IMG/VR virus record: IMGVR_UViG_3300046817_000760
Location: 1-56,899 of that record
Strand: one strand, 5' to 3'
DNA from: a virus
DNA: 56,899 nucleotides
Made by a program: the position numbers and the translations under genes. The stretch's first letter is position 1. The number at the start of each line of letters is the position of its first letter. Positions 46,397 through 54,893 of the stretch are shown piece by piece. The notes under the pieces are model-generated. The model did no database searches, was not told where the DNA came from, and saw only the letters and a program-made list of their open reading frames with translations.

Positions 46397-46673
46397 CGAC
46401 CCGATCTACGCCACGCCCCCACGGAAGAAGCCTGGGCCAAAGCCTGGGAGCAGACGCCTGCTTCCCGTGCCCCAGGAGAAGGAGGAGGGTCAGTGCCCGT
46501 GCTGCGCCCGCACCGCGGCCCCGATAGGGCTAGAGCTGCTTCGCGAACTCGTGCGGTCCGCAAGAGATCGGCTACTTGATGACGAGAGCAACGAGGCAAA
46601 GCACGACCTGCTCTACCTCGCTGCCCGTCTGGATGGGTACTGCTCGCTCACGTGCTGGAGGAAGACTCAATGA
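46389..46673 (+). CDS. AT-hook-like, Cys-rich protein (94 aa)
   Basis: Starts 8 bases before the previous stop. KKPGPKPGSRR is an AT-hook-like basic motif; CPCC and C-x-L-T-C form a possible zinc site. Suggests DNA binding. Overlaps the next gene by four bases. Confidence 0.55.
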   Translation: MSDDPIYATPPRKKPGPKPGSRRLLPVPQEKEEGQCPCCARTAAPIGLELLRELVRSARDRLLDDESNEAKHDLLYLAARLDGYCSLTCWRKTQ

Positions 46674-47086
46674 CAGACTTCGAAGCATTCCGGCCAAAGA
46701 CGCAATGGCAGGCAGTCCCTACGTCTGAGTTCGTACGTCGAGAAGGCCACGTGATTGATCTGGGCACGTACGTGCAGCCGCTACGTGATGGCTTGCGCGC
46801 CATCGTTACCATAGACCTAGCCTCTGACGTGGGCGCGGGGGACTGGCTGCATCTCAGCATTTCGCGAGCACGGCGCCTGCCCACGTGGGGAGACCTCGTC
46901 ACAGCACGCGATGCCCTCGGCTACGAAGACATCTACTTCGTGCAACAACTGCCGCCCCGCCGCAACTGGCTCAATGTCCATAGTTTCTGCCTCCACCTCT
47001 TGCATCGACTAGATCAAGAGACAGTGCCGCGCCTCCTTTGGGCAGACCAAGAAGGCGCGACAGGCAAAAACTACGAACACGGCTAG
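46670..47086 (+). CDS. DUF7694-like conserved phage protein (138 aa)
   Basis: ATG 46670 overlaps the upstream stop. GDWLHLSISRARRLPTWGDLVTARDALG...QQLPPRRNWLNVHSFCLHLLHRLD matches a phage family with 'W.H.S.SR..R.P....L......F......QVLPP...WVN.H..CLHL'. Last gene of the rightward island; converges on the capsid gene with one base between stops. Confidence 0.65.
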   Translation: MTDFEAFRPKTQWQAVPTSEFVRREGHVIDLGTYVQPLRDGLRAIVTIDLASDVGAGDWLHLSISRARRLPTWGDLVTARDALGYEDIYFVQQLPPRRNWLNVHSFCLHLLHRLDQETVPRLLWADQEGATGKNYEHG

Positions 47087-47087
47087 G

Positions 47088-48290
47088 TTACTGTGCCGGC
47101 CAGATCCCTCGGGCAAGACCGTGAGTTTTCACACCAACGAAATCCGCATCGATTAGTGCGGCCAAGGTGTAGTTATCACCTGCAGCCTTGCGCATGGACA
47201 GACCATCATTCTCATCGATCGTGACACCCGAGATGGAGTGCAGCTCGAACGCGCCTTCACCGATCACGAAGAAGGTTCCCTGCGGGCAGAACACGTCAGG
47301 AACGACCGTGTTCGTGCCGACCTTGAACGCCTCGATACCCATCTCGTACGGGCCTGAGTCATCGATGAAGCGAGAGCCCTCCTTCGCGACCTGGATACCG
47401 GCGAAGTCGATCTCCGAGCACATGATCTTGGCATTCTTGAACGCGCCACCGGGGCGAGTCTTCAAATAGGCCATGCTCGTGATCAAGACCGTCTCAATGT
47501 TCGCGCCGGTCGTTACCAGTCGAACTCCCGCTAGTGCCTCGGGGTTCACGCTGCGATCCACGCCAGCGCCGAAGACTGCATCACCAGGGGCCGGGGCCAC
47601 TGCGGGGCAGTAGGACGAGAGTCCGTGATAGGACGCGTTCGTGTCGCCCTCCACGTACATCGAGTCACCGTCTGTGAACGTCGTGATGTTGCCCCAAGTG
47701 GTGGACGTCAGAGTTCCGTTGGCCGTGTCCACTCCAGTGAGCACAGCCGCGGTACCTCCCCGAAGCGCTCCACCCTCAACTTGACCTGCCTTGACCTTGT
47801 CTCCGATGTTCCAGTAGAGGGCATCAGAGGGGACAGAGAGCTGTAGAACGTTGCCCACGAGTGAACCGCGGAAACCACGCCGCCCCGTGTCCGAGGCATA
47901 CGCACCACGGGCAAGGTTCTGGTTGAGCGTGTCCTGGGCGAGTTGCATCTCCTGGGTCAAGTAGTCCAAGAACTGCGTCGTCACTCCACCCTTCAAGGCA
48001 GCCCGTACCAGGGCTCCGTTCATGATGCGAGTGTCATAGTCATGGCGAGGGGAGACAGAGAACCGCGCGTACGCGCCGTTCACGTCATTGGCCTCAGCAT
48101 TCGTGATGGAGTGCGAGCGTCCGCCAAGACCGGCATATGCGATAGACCAGTCAAAGGTGGCTCCGAAGAAATCTTCTTCGTGTGGAAGAAGAGCCATGAG
48201 CTTCGACGTGCGCGCGAGGGCGTTTTTGTCGAAGCGATCGTCATAAACAGTCTTCAGAATCGAAGACAGAGCATTCGCGGGAGCAGCCAT
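47088..48290 (-). CDS. Major capsid protein
   Basis: 400 aa with length, beta-rich composition and position (directly downstream of the scaffold gene) expected of an HK97-fold coat protein: LSSILKTVYDDRFDKNALART N-terminal helix, then DFFGATFDWSIAYAGLGG, LQLSVPSDALYWNIGDKVK, and DNYTLAALIDADFVGVKTHG at the end. Separated from the scaffold gene by only seven bases, implying co-translation. Confidence 0.82.
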   Translation of the reverse strand: MAAPANALSSILKTVYDDRFDKNALARTSKLMALLPHEEDFFGATFDWSIAYAGLGGRSHSITNAEANDVNGAYARFSVSPRHDYDTRIMNGALVRAALKGGVTTQFLDYLTQEMQLAQDTLNQNLARGAYASDTGRRGFRGSLVGNVLQLSVPSDALYWNIGDKVKAGQVEGGALRGGTAAVLTGVDTANGTLTSTTWGNITTFTDGDSMYVEGDTNASYHGLSSYCPAVAPAPGDAVFGAGVDRSVNPEALAGVRLVTTGANIETVLITSMAYLKTRPGGAFKNAKIMCSEIDFAGIQVAKEGSRFIDDSGPYEMGIEAFKVGTNTVVPDVFCPQGTFFVIGEGAFELHSISGVTIDENDGLSMRKAAGDNYTLAALIDADFVGVKTHGLARGIWPAQ

Positions 48291-48297
48291 CTAAACC

Positions 48298-49383
48298 TTA
48301 CCTTCCAAGAATCGTGGTGTTGATACGCGCGGCGAGATCAGCGGAGCTGGTCCTTCCGGGCGCACGACTAGGGACCGTGGACGCCACCTTGTGAGTGATC
48401 GTCTTCGGAGGCGTCCCCTTCTCGGATGGCTTGGCCGGGGCAGTGGCGGAAACGGGTGCTGATGGCTGCAGCTCTTCGAGGATGGCAGCTCGAAGTTCGG
48501 CGTTGCCCAACAAGGCTTTCAGGGACGGTTTGTGTCCAAGAAGTTGGGTCGCTTCCTTGAGCAGACCGTCATTGAACAGCTTCGCGACGGCGCGGAAATC
48601 CGGCTCTTCCCCCGTCTGCTCCATCTGCAACGTGATGTAGCCAAGCAGCCGCTCGGCCGTATTTATCGCACCTCCGAGTGCGGGGAAATCGGCCTGGAAG
48701 TCAGGCTGATTCACCACCTCACTCACCTTTTTCAGGTTTTCGGATCGGACCTCAGCCTCTTGTGCAGCGAGGGCATCCTGTTCGGCCTTCTTCTTGGCCG
48801 CCTTGCCCTGCTCGATCAGTTCAAGGACCTCCGGGGGAAGTTCAAGCTTCGCCTCCTGGACCTGAGCCGCTGTGATCTTCCCGTCTCGCATGGCCTCGGC
48901 GAAAGAGACCGGGTCCATGCCCGCCAGAGCGAGAGCGATCTTCGGGTCCTTGGCCGCTGCATCGAGCTTGGCTTGGAGCTCGGCGAGTTTCGCTTCACTT
49001 GCTTTGGCACGTTCACCTTCTGCAAGGGCCTTGGCCTCTGCCCTTTGCGTAGCCAACTGGGCCGCAGCTACCCTGTGCGCGTACTGCTTGGGGCTCTCTC
49101 CCTCTACCTTGGGCGGGGGAGTGGGCTCTCCCTCAACCTTTTCCTCTGAAGGAGGACTTTCCCCTTCGGGAGTGGGGGCAGGGGTTTCCCCTTCCACAGG
49201 AGGAGCGGGCTCGGGGGTTGCCCCCGCCGCGATTGCGCTGTTCACCTTCTCGAGAAAGGCCGCTCGCCTTTGTCCAATCGAGTCTGGTTTGCGCTCGCCA
49301 GTGCCCCCCTCCTTAGGAGCGGGAGGGGCCTCGGGGGCAGGAGTCGTGGTCGCGGGGGCAGTAACAGAAGTGTCTTGGCTCAT
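48298..49383 (-). CDS. Scaffolding protein
   Basis: 361 aa. The N-terminal third is rich in Pro, Glu and Thr (EGETPAPTPEGESPPSEE), followed by a long Ala/Lys/Glu coiled coil (EGERAKASEAKLAELQAKLD). This P/E-rich plus coiled-coil composition immediately upstream of the capsid gene is typical of podovirus scaffold proteins. A GGGCAATCA element precedes it. Confidence 0.75.
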   Translation of the reverse strand: MSQDTSVTAPATTTPAPEAPPAPKEGGTGERKPDSIGQRRAAFLEKVNSAIAAGATPEPAPPVEGETPAPTPEGESPPSEEKVEGEPTPPPKVEGESPKQYAHRVAAAQLATQRAEAKALAEGERAKASEAKLAELQAKLDAAAKDPKIALALAGMDPVSFAEAMRDGKITAAQVQEAKLELPPEVLELIEQGKAAKKKAEQDALAAQEAEVRSENLKKVSEVVNQPDFQADFPALGGAINTAERLLGYITLQMEQTGEEPDFRAVAKLFNDGLLKEATQLLGHKPSLKALLGNAELRAAILEELQPSAPVSATAPAKPSEKGTPPKTITHKVASTVPSRAPGRTSSADLAARINTTILGR

Positions 49384-49420
49384 GCCCGAACCGTGAATGC
49401 CCTGCTATCTTGATTGCCCG

Positions 49421-49753
49421 ATGCCCTTCACAGACCTCCACGAGTTGCGTGATGAGATGGATGGGTTCACCGATCATGAGAAGGTGGATGCAAGTCACCT
49501 AGACAAGATCGCGGGGCAGTGGCGACACGACCGCGAATGGCTCTCCCGTGATTGGCACATCCCTAAAACCAAGTTTCAGGTTCGTGCAGAGAGATGGGCG
49601 GCAAGGGCCGCACGCGCTCTGCCCTCAGACCCTGATGAACTCCGCCTTCTCCTCTACAAGGTCAGACAGGAGGCGGGGCGCCGGGAGGTAGCGCCATCGG
49701 ATCGGCCTGGGGCAAAGCTATATCCCCGCCAGGGGGTAAGGCACCGGGAATAG
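49421..49753 (+). CDS. Small hypothetical protein (110 aa)
   Basis: ATG 49421 chosen; a TATCTT box 9 bases upstream could make the message leaderless. Contains DLHELRDEMDGFTDHEK and a tryptophan-rich segment (WRHDREWLSRDWHIP). Its 3' end overlaps the portal gene on the other strand by 92 bases. Function unknown. Confidence 0.5.
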   Translation: MPFTDLHELRDEMDGFTDHEKVDASHLDKIAGQWRHDREWLSRDWHIPKTKFQVRAERWAARAARALPSDPDELRLLLYKVRQEAGRREVAPSDRPGAKLYPRQGVRHRE

Positions 49754-51692
49754 CTCCGGGTCCACCTGGTCCTGGCCCCATGGGTGGGAGTGTCCCCGGG
49801 TCCGGGGGCGGAGGCGCATTGGCCGCAGCCACTGCATCGGCCCGCCCCTTCACCGTGTCCATCAGCCGCCGAAACTGAGTCAGCACTTCTGGGTCCGCAC
49901 CCTCGCGCTTGGCCTTCAGGTACTCAGTCCTGAGCAGAGGCCCGAACACCGCCACGTCCAACTCAGGCGGGATGCCCACGACCTTGTTATCCAAGACTTG
50001 GTCGATCAAGAACTGAGAATAAAGCGTGTCCTCCGTGTCATCGTCCGCTTGGCCTTCCGTGTCCGGCATGGCCGAGAGCATCTTCGCGGTCTGCTGCGTG
50101 CACCACCCCGCCTCCACCCAACTTTGGACCGTGTCGAACTGCGCGGCTGTGCTGCCCACGAGCTGAGACACGGGGAGCACGGCCATCTTGGCCTCGGTCG
50201 GCTCCACCATGATGTCCTTCCACTTGCTGGACAGGAGCCAAGCATTGCGTGCAGCCCGATCCACCTGGAAGGCAGGGTTGTCCAAGGCGACTCGGTCGTT
50301 CGTGTCAACCATGGCTTGGGAGCACTGGAGAAGGAACCTCTCGAGGAAGCGGAGGGGTCGGACGTGTCTCTTCGAGGAGATGTCCTCGGCTGCCCGTTGG
50401 CCCACTGCTGAGGTAACGCCCGTGGGGGTCTGACCGGCCACCTGTTGCTGGGTCATTCCCAACATGGAAAGAGTCTGCTCGCGAATGTTCTCGATCGTGG
50501 CTTCTAGGTCATGCGGGGTGGCGTCGACCGTGAAGAAAGCCGGGGGCGTGTCCCCGTCATAGAGATGGATTTGGACTGCACTGTTTGTGACTTGCTCGGG
50601 CTCGACCATGGAGCCCTTTTTGAGGAACACTCGGGCAGTGCTCCCAAGGGTCTGACAACGTTGGACGTGGTCCGCGAGTTGTTCAATACGGAGCTGGGCA
50701 GGCTTGCAGACGTCCACCAAGGACACGCCGGGCAGGCCCAGTTGGGGTGGTTCCCACCCACGTAGGATCCCAAACGGGAGGCGCATCGTGGTCCACTCGT
50801 CCCCGATGAGCTCCGCCCCTTGGATGGAGAACGAGTGCCGCCCATCCTTGGCCTCTGCAGCCGAAGGTAGCTTCCAACCCTCGTACACCATGACCAAGTT
50901 CGCGTCCGAGCTGGTCTCTAGCTGGAAGTCGGTCTTGTCGAGCGGGCCGGGCCCGGGGGCTCTCTTGATGCAGTCCATGTGCTCGGGGTACAGCTCGATC
51001 AGCACGTCCCGGTTGTAGGGCGCGATATGGTGGAGCTCCCTTATCTCCCCCGTGACCGCAGCCTGAGGGTCCCAAATCAGGGAGAGGGGAAGGACCCGCT
51101 CGCAAGCGGTCATGGCCCCCTCGGTATCCGAGTCCTCGAAGAACTTGACTGCCCCGAGGCGACACACCAACGCATCGATGATGGCCTTGTCCACCTCTTC
51201 GAACAGACCGATCGCCTGCACCTGTTGCTGGATCGCCTGGTTCCTCAATAATACTTTCCTGCGGAGCTTCCAGTTCGCGCCCCTGGTCTGGCAGAACGGA
51301 AGGGTCCGGGCCGCACTCATCATGGACGCGCCCGTGTCCGTGATGCTCTTGATCAAGTTGTAGCGGAGCTGCTTGCCGAACAACGTGTTGCGGGTACCAT
51401 TCACGTTCATGGAGCCCGCGTACAGGCGCATGTTCTCCAGGACTTCTCGCCGGTAAGCTGTCAGTTGAACGAGGCGCAGCCCGTTCACCCGAGAGAAGAG
51501 AGCGTCCGCGGCCTCCTTGCCCTCCAGCAGGTACCAAGGCGTGGCGGCCCCTGACTCGGTGTATCGGCTCCCAGACTTCTTCTGGACCTTCGGAAGGTGT
51601 TTGTCCTCCTTGGGCTTCTTCCCGATCTTCTCAGGTACGTGTACCTTGAGTGTCGAGGGAGGCGTAGGGCGCTTACTCGTGCGGGGGGCCAT
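49662..51692 (-). CDS. Portal protein
   Basis: 676 aa, length and organisation of podovirus portals: N-terminal extension, clip and stem regions (FCQTRGANWKLRRKVLLRNQ, LPLSLIWDPQAAVTG), ELHHIAPYNRDVLIE, a TLSMLGMTQQQVAGQTPTGVTSAVGQRAAEDIS segment and a C-terminal Pro-rich tail. Follows the small-terminase module and precedes scaffold and coat genes, the usual head-gene order. Confidence 0.85.
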   Translation of the reverse strand: MAPRTSKRPTPPSTLKVHVPEKIGKKPKEDKHLPKVQKKSGSRYTESGAATPWYLLEGKEAADALFSRVNGLRLVQLTAYRREVLENMRLYAGSMNVNGTRNTLFGKQLRYNLIKSITDTGASMMSAARTLPFCQTRGANWKLRRKVLLRNQAIQQQVQAIGLFEEVDKAIIDALVCRLGAVKFFEDSDTEGAMTACERVLPLSLIWDPQAAVTGEIRELHHIAPYNRDVLIELYPEHMDCIKRAPGPGPLDKTDFQLETSSDANLVMVYEGWKLPSAAEAKDGRHSFSIQGAELIGDEWTTMRLPFGILRGWEPPQLGLPGVSLVDVCKPAQLRIEQLADHVQRCQTLGSTARVFLKKGSMVEPEQVTNSAVQIHLYDGDTPPAFFTVDATPHDLEATIENIREQTLSMLGMTQQQVAGQTPTGVTSAVGQRAAEDISSKRHVRPLRFLERFLLQCSQAMVDTNDRVALDNPAFQVDRAARNAWLLSSKWKDIMVEPTEAKMAVLPVSQLVGSTAAQFDTVQSWVEAGWCTQQTAKMLSAMPDTEGQADDDTEDTLYSQFLIDQVLDNKVVGIPPELDVAVFGPLLRTEYLKAKREGADPEVLTQFRRLMDTVKGRADAVAAANAPPPPDPGTLPPMGPGPGGPGAIPGALPPGGDIALPQADPMALPPGAPPPV

Positions 51693-51741
51693 TGAGCGAA
51701 GGGTGCTCGACCTCCGCTATTGGTTGCCCTAGACCCAAGGA

Positions 51742-51978
51742 ATGAAGAGCGAACACGACCATTGGGGCGAGATGCGGGCACTGCGCAAGAAGATGCGGCG
51801 CGCAATCGACAACCCCTACGAGCGGGCACTCCTGTGGCAGCGCTACGTGGAACTCTCCCACTCGCTCGAAGCGACCTACTCGCCCAAGTGGCAGGCGCAC
51901 GACGCGGCGATCGAACAGAGGGCCAAGCGCCGGGTGGTCCGTGCCGTCAACAAGGCCAACCCATGCTTGTCCGGGTAG
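51742..51978 (+). CDS. Small helical protein (78 aa)
   Basis: Begins only one base after an AAGGA, so translation from this ATG is not certain. Strongly helical (ALRKKMRRAIDNPYERALLW, RYVELSHSLEATYSPKW) and basic at the end. Divergent from the portal gene; overlaps the next gene. Confidence 0.5.
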   Translation: MKSEHDHWGEMRALRKKMRRAIDNPYERALLWQRYVELSHSLEATYSPKWQAHDAAIEQRAKRRVVRAVNKANPCLSG

Positions 51979-52148
51979 TCGCACCGCACTTCGTGGCAGG
52001 GCTGGAAGTCGAACGCTGCGAAGACGGCGAGGAGCGATGCGTGTACGCGGCCCCCATCTTGCGCTGGGCCGTAGGGAAGACACGCATCGATCTACAAGAA
52101 TACTTTCGCCGATCGGGCTGGAAAGCCTCGGTCGTGGCTACTGACTGA
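51963..52148 (+). CDS. Small hypothetical protein (61 aa)
   Basis: ATG 51963 lies inside the preceding gene's end. Contains VAPHFVAGLEVERCEDGEERCVYAAPILRWA. Converges on the 52138 gene with an 11-base overlap. Unrecognised. Confidence 0.5.
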   Translation: MLVRVVAPHFVAGLEVERCEDGEERCVYAAPILRWAVGKTRIDLQEYFRRSGWKASVVATD

Positions 52149-52488
52149 CCCTAAATATGCACTTGGCTGCATACGCACGGGCCGTGTCCAGGTCTGGTAG
52201 CAACTTGAACTTGGTCAGGCGATGGGCGTAGAGGAGACGTAGATTGGTACAGGCCACGTCATAGTTTCGGCCTGCCGCTCGGAGCCGTCCTAATAGCGGG
52301 AAGTCTTCTATGGAGGACACCATCACGTCCTCGCCCAAGGGGGACACGACCAGGTAGTAGACGTGGTTTCCTTCATACTCATGTGAAGCCTGAGCCTGGC
52401 GGTTCAGGCGTTGCTCGTTGTCGGCCTCGAGTTGTTCACCCACCTGGCGGCAGCGCTCGGCGAAATCCGTTCCGATGAGTTTAGACAT
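52138..52488 (-). CDS. Hypothetical protein (116 aa)
   Basis: ATG 52488 overlaps the upstream gene by 8 bases. Helical N-terminus rich in Gln/Glu, then LVVSPLGEDVMVSSIEDF. Possibly a minor virion or assembly factor. Unrecognised. Confidence 0.55.
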   Translation of the reverse strand: MSKLIGTDFAERCRQVGEQLEADNEQRLNRQAQASHEYEGNHVYYLVVSPLGEDVMVSSIEDFPLLGRLRAAGRNYDVACTNLRLLYAHRLTKFKLLPDLDTARAYAAKCIFRVSQ

Positions 52489-52855
52489 TCCACCTCTTGC
52501 TCTTCCTTTCCATGGGATGAGCTTGGGACTGGGTGACAGGGAGGAGGGTTCCTGACTGGGGCCGGTCTTGTTCCTTTTTAGGGACTTCCTTTACTGTCCC
52601 TGTTTGCGCACACGCCTCTTCCCGCATCGGGTTACACCAATAGGGGATACCCGACGCTACCACTTGGGCACCCGTGATGGAGGTGATGTAGATAGTACCG
52701 TCTTCGGACCTCTCCAGGGTCACGCGGGCATTGTCTGACCGGAAGTCTCGACGCTCAAACAAGCCCTGGGCGGAGGGGTCTTGTACGGGCATCGCAAACA
52801 CGACTCGGGAAAGCTTGGTCATCGAAGTGCCAATGGTGGTATTATTCATCTTCAT
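52481..52855 (-). CDS. Hypothetical protein (124 aa)
   Basis: ATG 52855 (52849 also possible) overlaps the small-terminase gene. Beta-rich middle (VTLERSEDGTIYITSITGAQVVASGIP) then a Lys/Arg/Pro-rich C-terminus. Unknown function. Confidence 0.5.
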   Translation of the reverse strand: MKMNNTTIGTSMTKLSRVVFAMPVQDPSAQGLFERRDFRSDNARVTLERSEDGTIYITSITGAQVVASGIPYWCNPMREEACAQTGTVKEVPKKEQDRPQSGTLLPVTQSQAHPMERKSKRWNV

Positions 52856-53819
52856 CCTTGATCCCCGCGAACTCCATGTTTCGCCCCAACCTGTCCCGCG
52901 GGGGTTCGTAGGGCTTGGGTACGCCGGACGTGTCAGCGGAAAGGGACCTTCCTTCCTTCATGGCTTGGAGCATGATCAAGAGTTCTTGAGCACTCTTGCC
53001 CGCCACTTCCGAGGCTTCGACCGTCTTATTGAGGGCCGGGCGGTTGGCCCATCGCACATGGAAACGACGTTCGAGCATGAACGCGGCAGCTCGCCAGTCC
53101 GTGACCGCTCCCTCGTTCAGGCGCGAAACCCAGTTGGCTTCGCAGCTGGCTTTGGCCACGAGCATGGCACTCCACCATCGGGCGAAGGGCGTGTCTTTGC
53201 CCTCGGCAATGTCTCGCCGGCCCCGCGCATTCCAGTTCCTTACTTTGTCTATCTTCAGTCCCATACTTGCTGCAGCGATCAGCATGTTGATCCCACTTGC
53301 AACCAGGAGGGCCATGCGCTCCGTACGGACTGCGTCACACCTCAGATCGTAGTCCGAACTCTCGAGTCCATCGTGCTCGTGGACTGCATAAGACGTCTGA
53401 CCAATAGACAAAACCTGAGGGATCGGACCCTCAGGCACTTCCGCAACCTTACTCTCCGTGTCCGGGAGAAAAGGACTCCTTCCACGAGGCTTTTTGCGGT
53501 TTCCTCTGGGCTTTCCCTCCTCGCGATGATGCCCCGTGATGTGGGGTTTGAGTCCCCCGTCTGCTGCACGACCTGAGTATCCATCTCTGAGCTTTTTGGC
53601 CTTGGCCGGGGGCTCAGACTTGACCTCAACCGGGGGCTCAGGTTTGACCTCAACCGGGGGCTCAGACTTGACCTCAACCGGGGGTTCCGGTTTGGCCTTG
53701 GCTGGGGGCACAAACACAGGCTTCAGCAGAGGCTCGTACGGAGTTCTAGCCTGCGGAGGCGTCGCAATGATCGGCGTCGCGCCTAGTTTCAGTGCCCAAT
53801 AGTTACCGCGGCGGGACAC
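52842..53819 (-). CDS. Terminase small subunit-like protein
   Basis: 325 aa. An N-terminal region carries tandem EPPVEVK(S/P) repeats, followed by a basic, low-complexity stretch. The C-terminal part (MLIAAASMGLKIDKVRNWNARG...PFARWWSAMLVAKASCEANWVSRLNEGAVTDWRAAAFMLERRF) has the HTH and 'DWRAAAWLLERRF' end typical of phage small terminases. Packaging-site recognition is inferred. Confidence 0.72.
   Translation of the reverse strand: MSRRGNYWALKLGATPIIATPPQARTPYEPLLKPVFVPPAKAKPEPPVEVKSEPPVEVKPEPPVEVKSEPPAKAKKLRDGYSGRAADGGLKPHITGHHREEGKPRGNRKKPRGRSPFLPDTESKVAEVPEGPIPQVLSIGQTSYAVHEHDGLESSDYDLRCDAVRTERMALLVASGINMLIAAASMGLKIDKVRNWNARGRRDIAEGKDTPFARWWSAMLVAKASCEANWVSRLNEGAVTDWRAAAFMLERRFHVRWANRPALNKTVEASEVAGKSAQELLIMLQAMKEGRSLSADTSGVPKPYEPPRDRLGRNMEFAGIKDEDE
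53606..53700 (-). repeat. 24-bp tandem coding repeats in the terminase-like gene
   Basis: CCGGGGG begins at about 53606, 53630, 53654 and 53678, giving a 24-bp period that encodes the EPPVEVK(S/P) octad. Copies differ by a few bases. Confidence 0.85.
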
Positions 53820-54030
53820 GGGAACTCTCCATCAGAGCTTCCCCATACGTACAGCCAGGGAACTGAACCAGAAGCCGATGAATGGTCTGCGCGTACCCTG
53901 GGTCCTCGGCAACTGCTGTTAGCTCTGTTGCTTGCGAGGCCGTGAGCTTGCCTTCGAGGTGCATCCGCACGATTCGGTGCAAGCGTCGCCCAACAATGTA
54001 TTGAACTCTGGCGCTAGGGTTGTAGCTCAT
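53803..54030 (-). CDS. Small protein (75 aa)
   Basis: ATG 54030 preferred (MSYNPSARVQYIVGRRLHR). Mainly helical (MHLEGKLTASQATELTAVAED). Overlaps the terminase-like gene by 17 bases and the upstream gene by 17. May assist packaging; function unknown. Confidence 0.55.
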   Translation of the reverse strand: MSYNPSARVQYIVGRRLHRIVRMHLEGKLTASQATELTAVAEDPGYAQTIHRLLVQFPGCTYGEALMESSRVPPR

Positions 54031-54523
54031 GCACGAGGGTAACGTGTTCGCCGGACCCAAGCAACTCCACTCTACTAGTTCTCAAGTGTAAAGCCTTGGC
54101 AACACTCGTCCTTTTCCATCCCTTAGCGAGGAGATGCCCGTCAAAACGAGTCTCGAATGCAAACAATCGGGCTTCGCCTGCTCCCTCTTCCTCGGCTAGG
54201 GCAGTTGCTGCATTTAGGAGGGAAGTGAACACTCCCTCTCTCCTACTCCAGCTCTTCGAGTACCCCATCCATAGGACAAGAGCCGAGGGCATCGCCTCCA
54301 CGCAAACCCATCCTCTAATGACGGTCGGAGTCTCGGGGTCGTGAGCCACGAGCACGATCGGATCTGCCCCCAGAATGGAAGAGCATTCGCTGTTAGCGAG
54401 TGCGTAGTAGGCCGCGTTTCCTAGATCGGAGTACGGACGCAGGCTCTTCTTCCAGGAGCTGTGTATGAAAGAGAGGTCAGAGGCACGGGCAGGGCGGAGG
54501 AGCATATCTCCAGAAAAGCCCAC
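54014..54523 (-). CDS. GNAT-like phage protein (169 aa)
   Basis: LLRPARASDLSFIHSSWKKSLRPYSD followed by IVLVAHDPETPTVIRGWVCVEAM and FTSLLNAATALAEEEGAGE resembles N-acetyltransferase-fold proteins found upstream of terminase in other phages. The acetyl-CoA motif is degenerate, so enzymatic activity is uncertain. ATG 54505 is an alternative start. Confidence 0.6.
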   Translation of the reverse strand: MGFSGDMLLRPARASDLSFIHSSWKKSLRPYSDLGNAAYYALANSECSSILGADPIVLVAHDPETPTVIRGWVCVEAMPSALVLWMGYSKSWSRREGVFTSLLNAATALAEEEGAGEARLFAFETRFDGHLLAKGWKRTSVAKALHLRTSRVELLGSGEHVTLVHELQP

Positions 54524-54695
54524 TCACCCTTCTCATTGCCCGAGTTATAAGGAGTTTAGGAGGTTATACAATGCCCTTTGGTCCCCCCGGAGCCAGGGGT
54601 CGAAAACCCTATCCATCCTCTATCTGTGCACTAAAGAGGCTATGTCCTCCTCCAAAGCGCCAGCCTCGATTCTGGGAGTCAAGTCCGACCAGTCG
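54524..54695. other. Intergenic region with tRNA-like fragments
   Basis: GAGGTTATACAATGC and AGGGGTCGAAAACCCT resemble parts of a tRNA, but no acceptor stem pairs, so I do not annotate one. A 79-codon frame (54465-54704, plus) appears spurious. A GGGCAATGA element lies at about 54532-54540. Confidence 0.4.
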
Positions 54696-54893
54696 TTAGC
54701 TTAGACTCTGCCCCGTCACCCACGCAAGCCGACGTCGGAGCATCTCATTTTCCAACCTCAGCTGCTCCTTCTCCATGGTCAGGAGCTCCTTCTCCTCCTG
54801 ATGCTCCTTAATAAGGAGAGCAACCTGCCTTGCTGCCCAAATGGGGGAGATGAAGCATTGCCACGGGGTCAAGGTTCGGAGCTCAAAGTCCAC
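54696..54893 (-). CDS. Coiled-coil protein (65 aa)
   Basis: GTG 54893 lies within the end of the upstream gene. N-terminus LRTLTPWQCFISPIWAARQ, then a leucine-zipper-like helix (LLTMEKEQLRLENEMLRRRL). Unrecognised; possibly a regulator or assembly factor. Confidence 0.55.
   Translation of the reverse strand: MDFELRTLTPWQCFISPIWAARQVALLIKEHQEEKELLTMEKEQLRLENEMLRRRLAWVTGQSLS

Noticed and set aside
54538-54695. tRNA-like T-arms and D-arm-like segments
   Set aside because: No acceptor stem pairs at the correct distance, and the T-loop lacks the conserved TTC; I do not call a tRNA.
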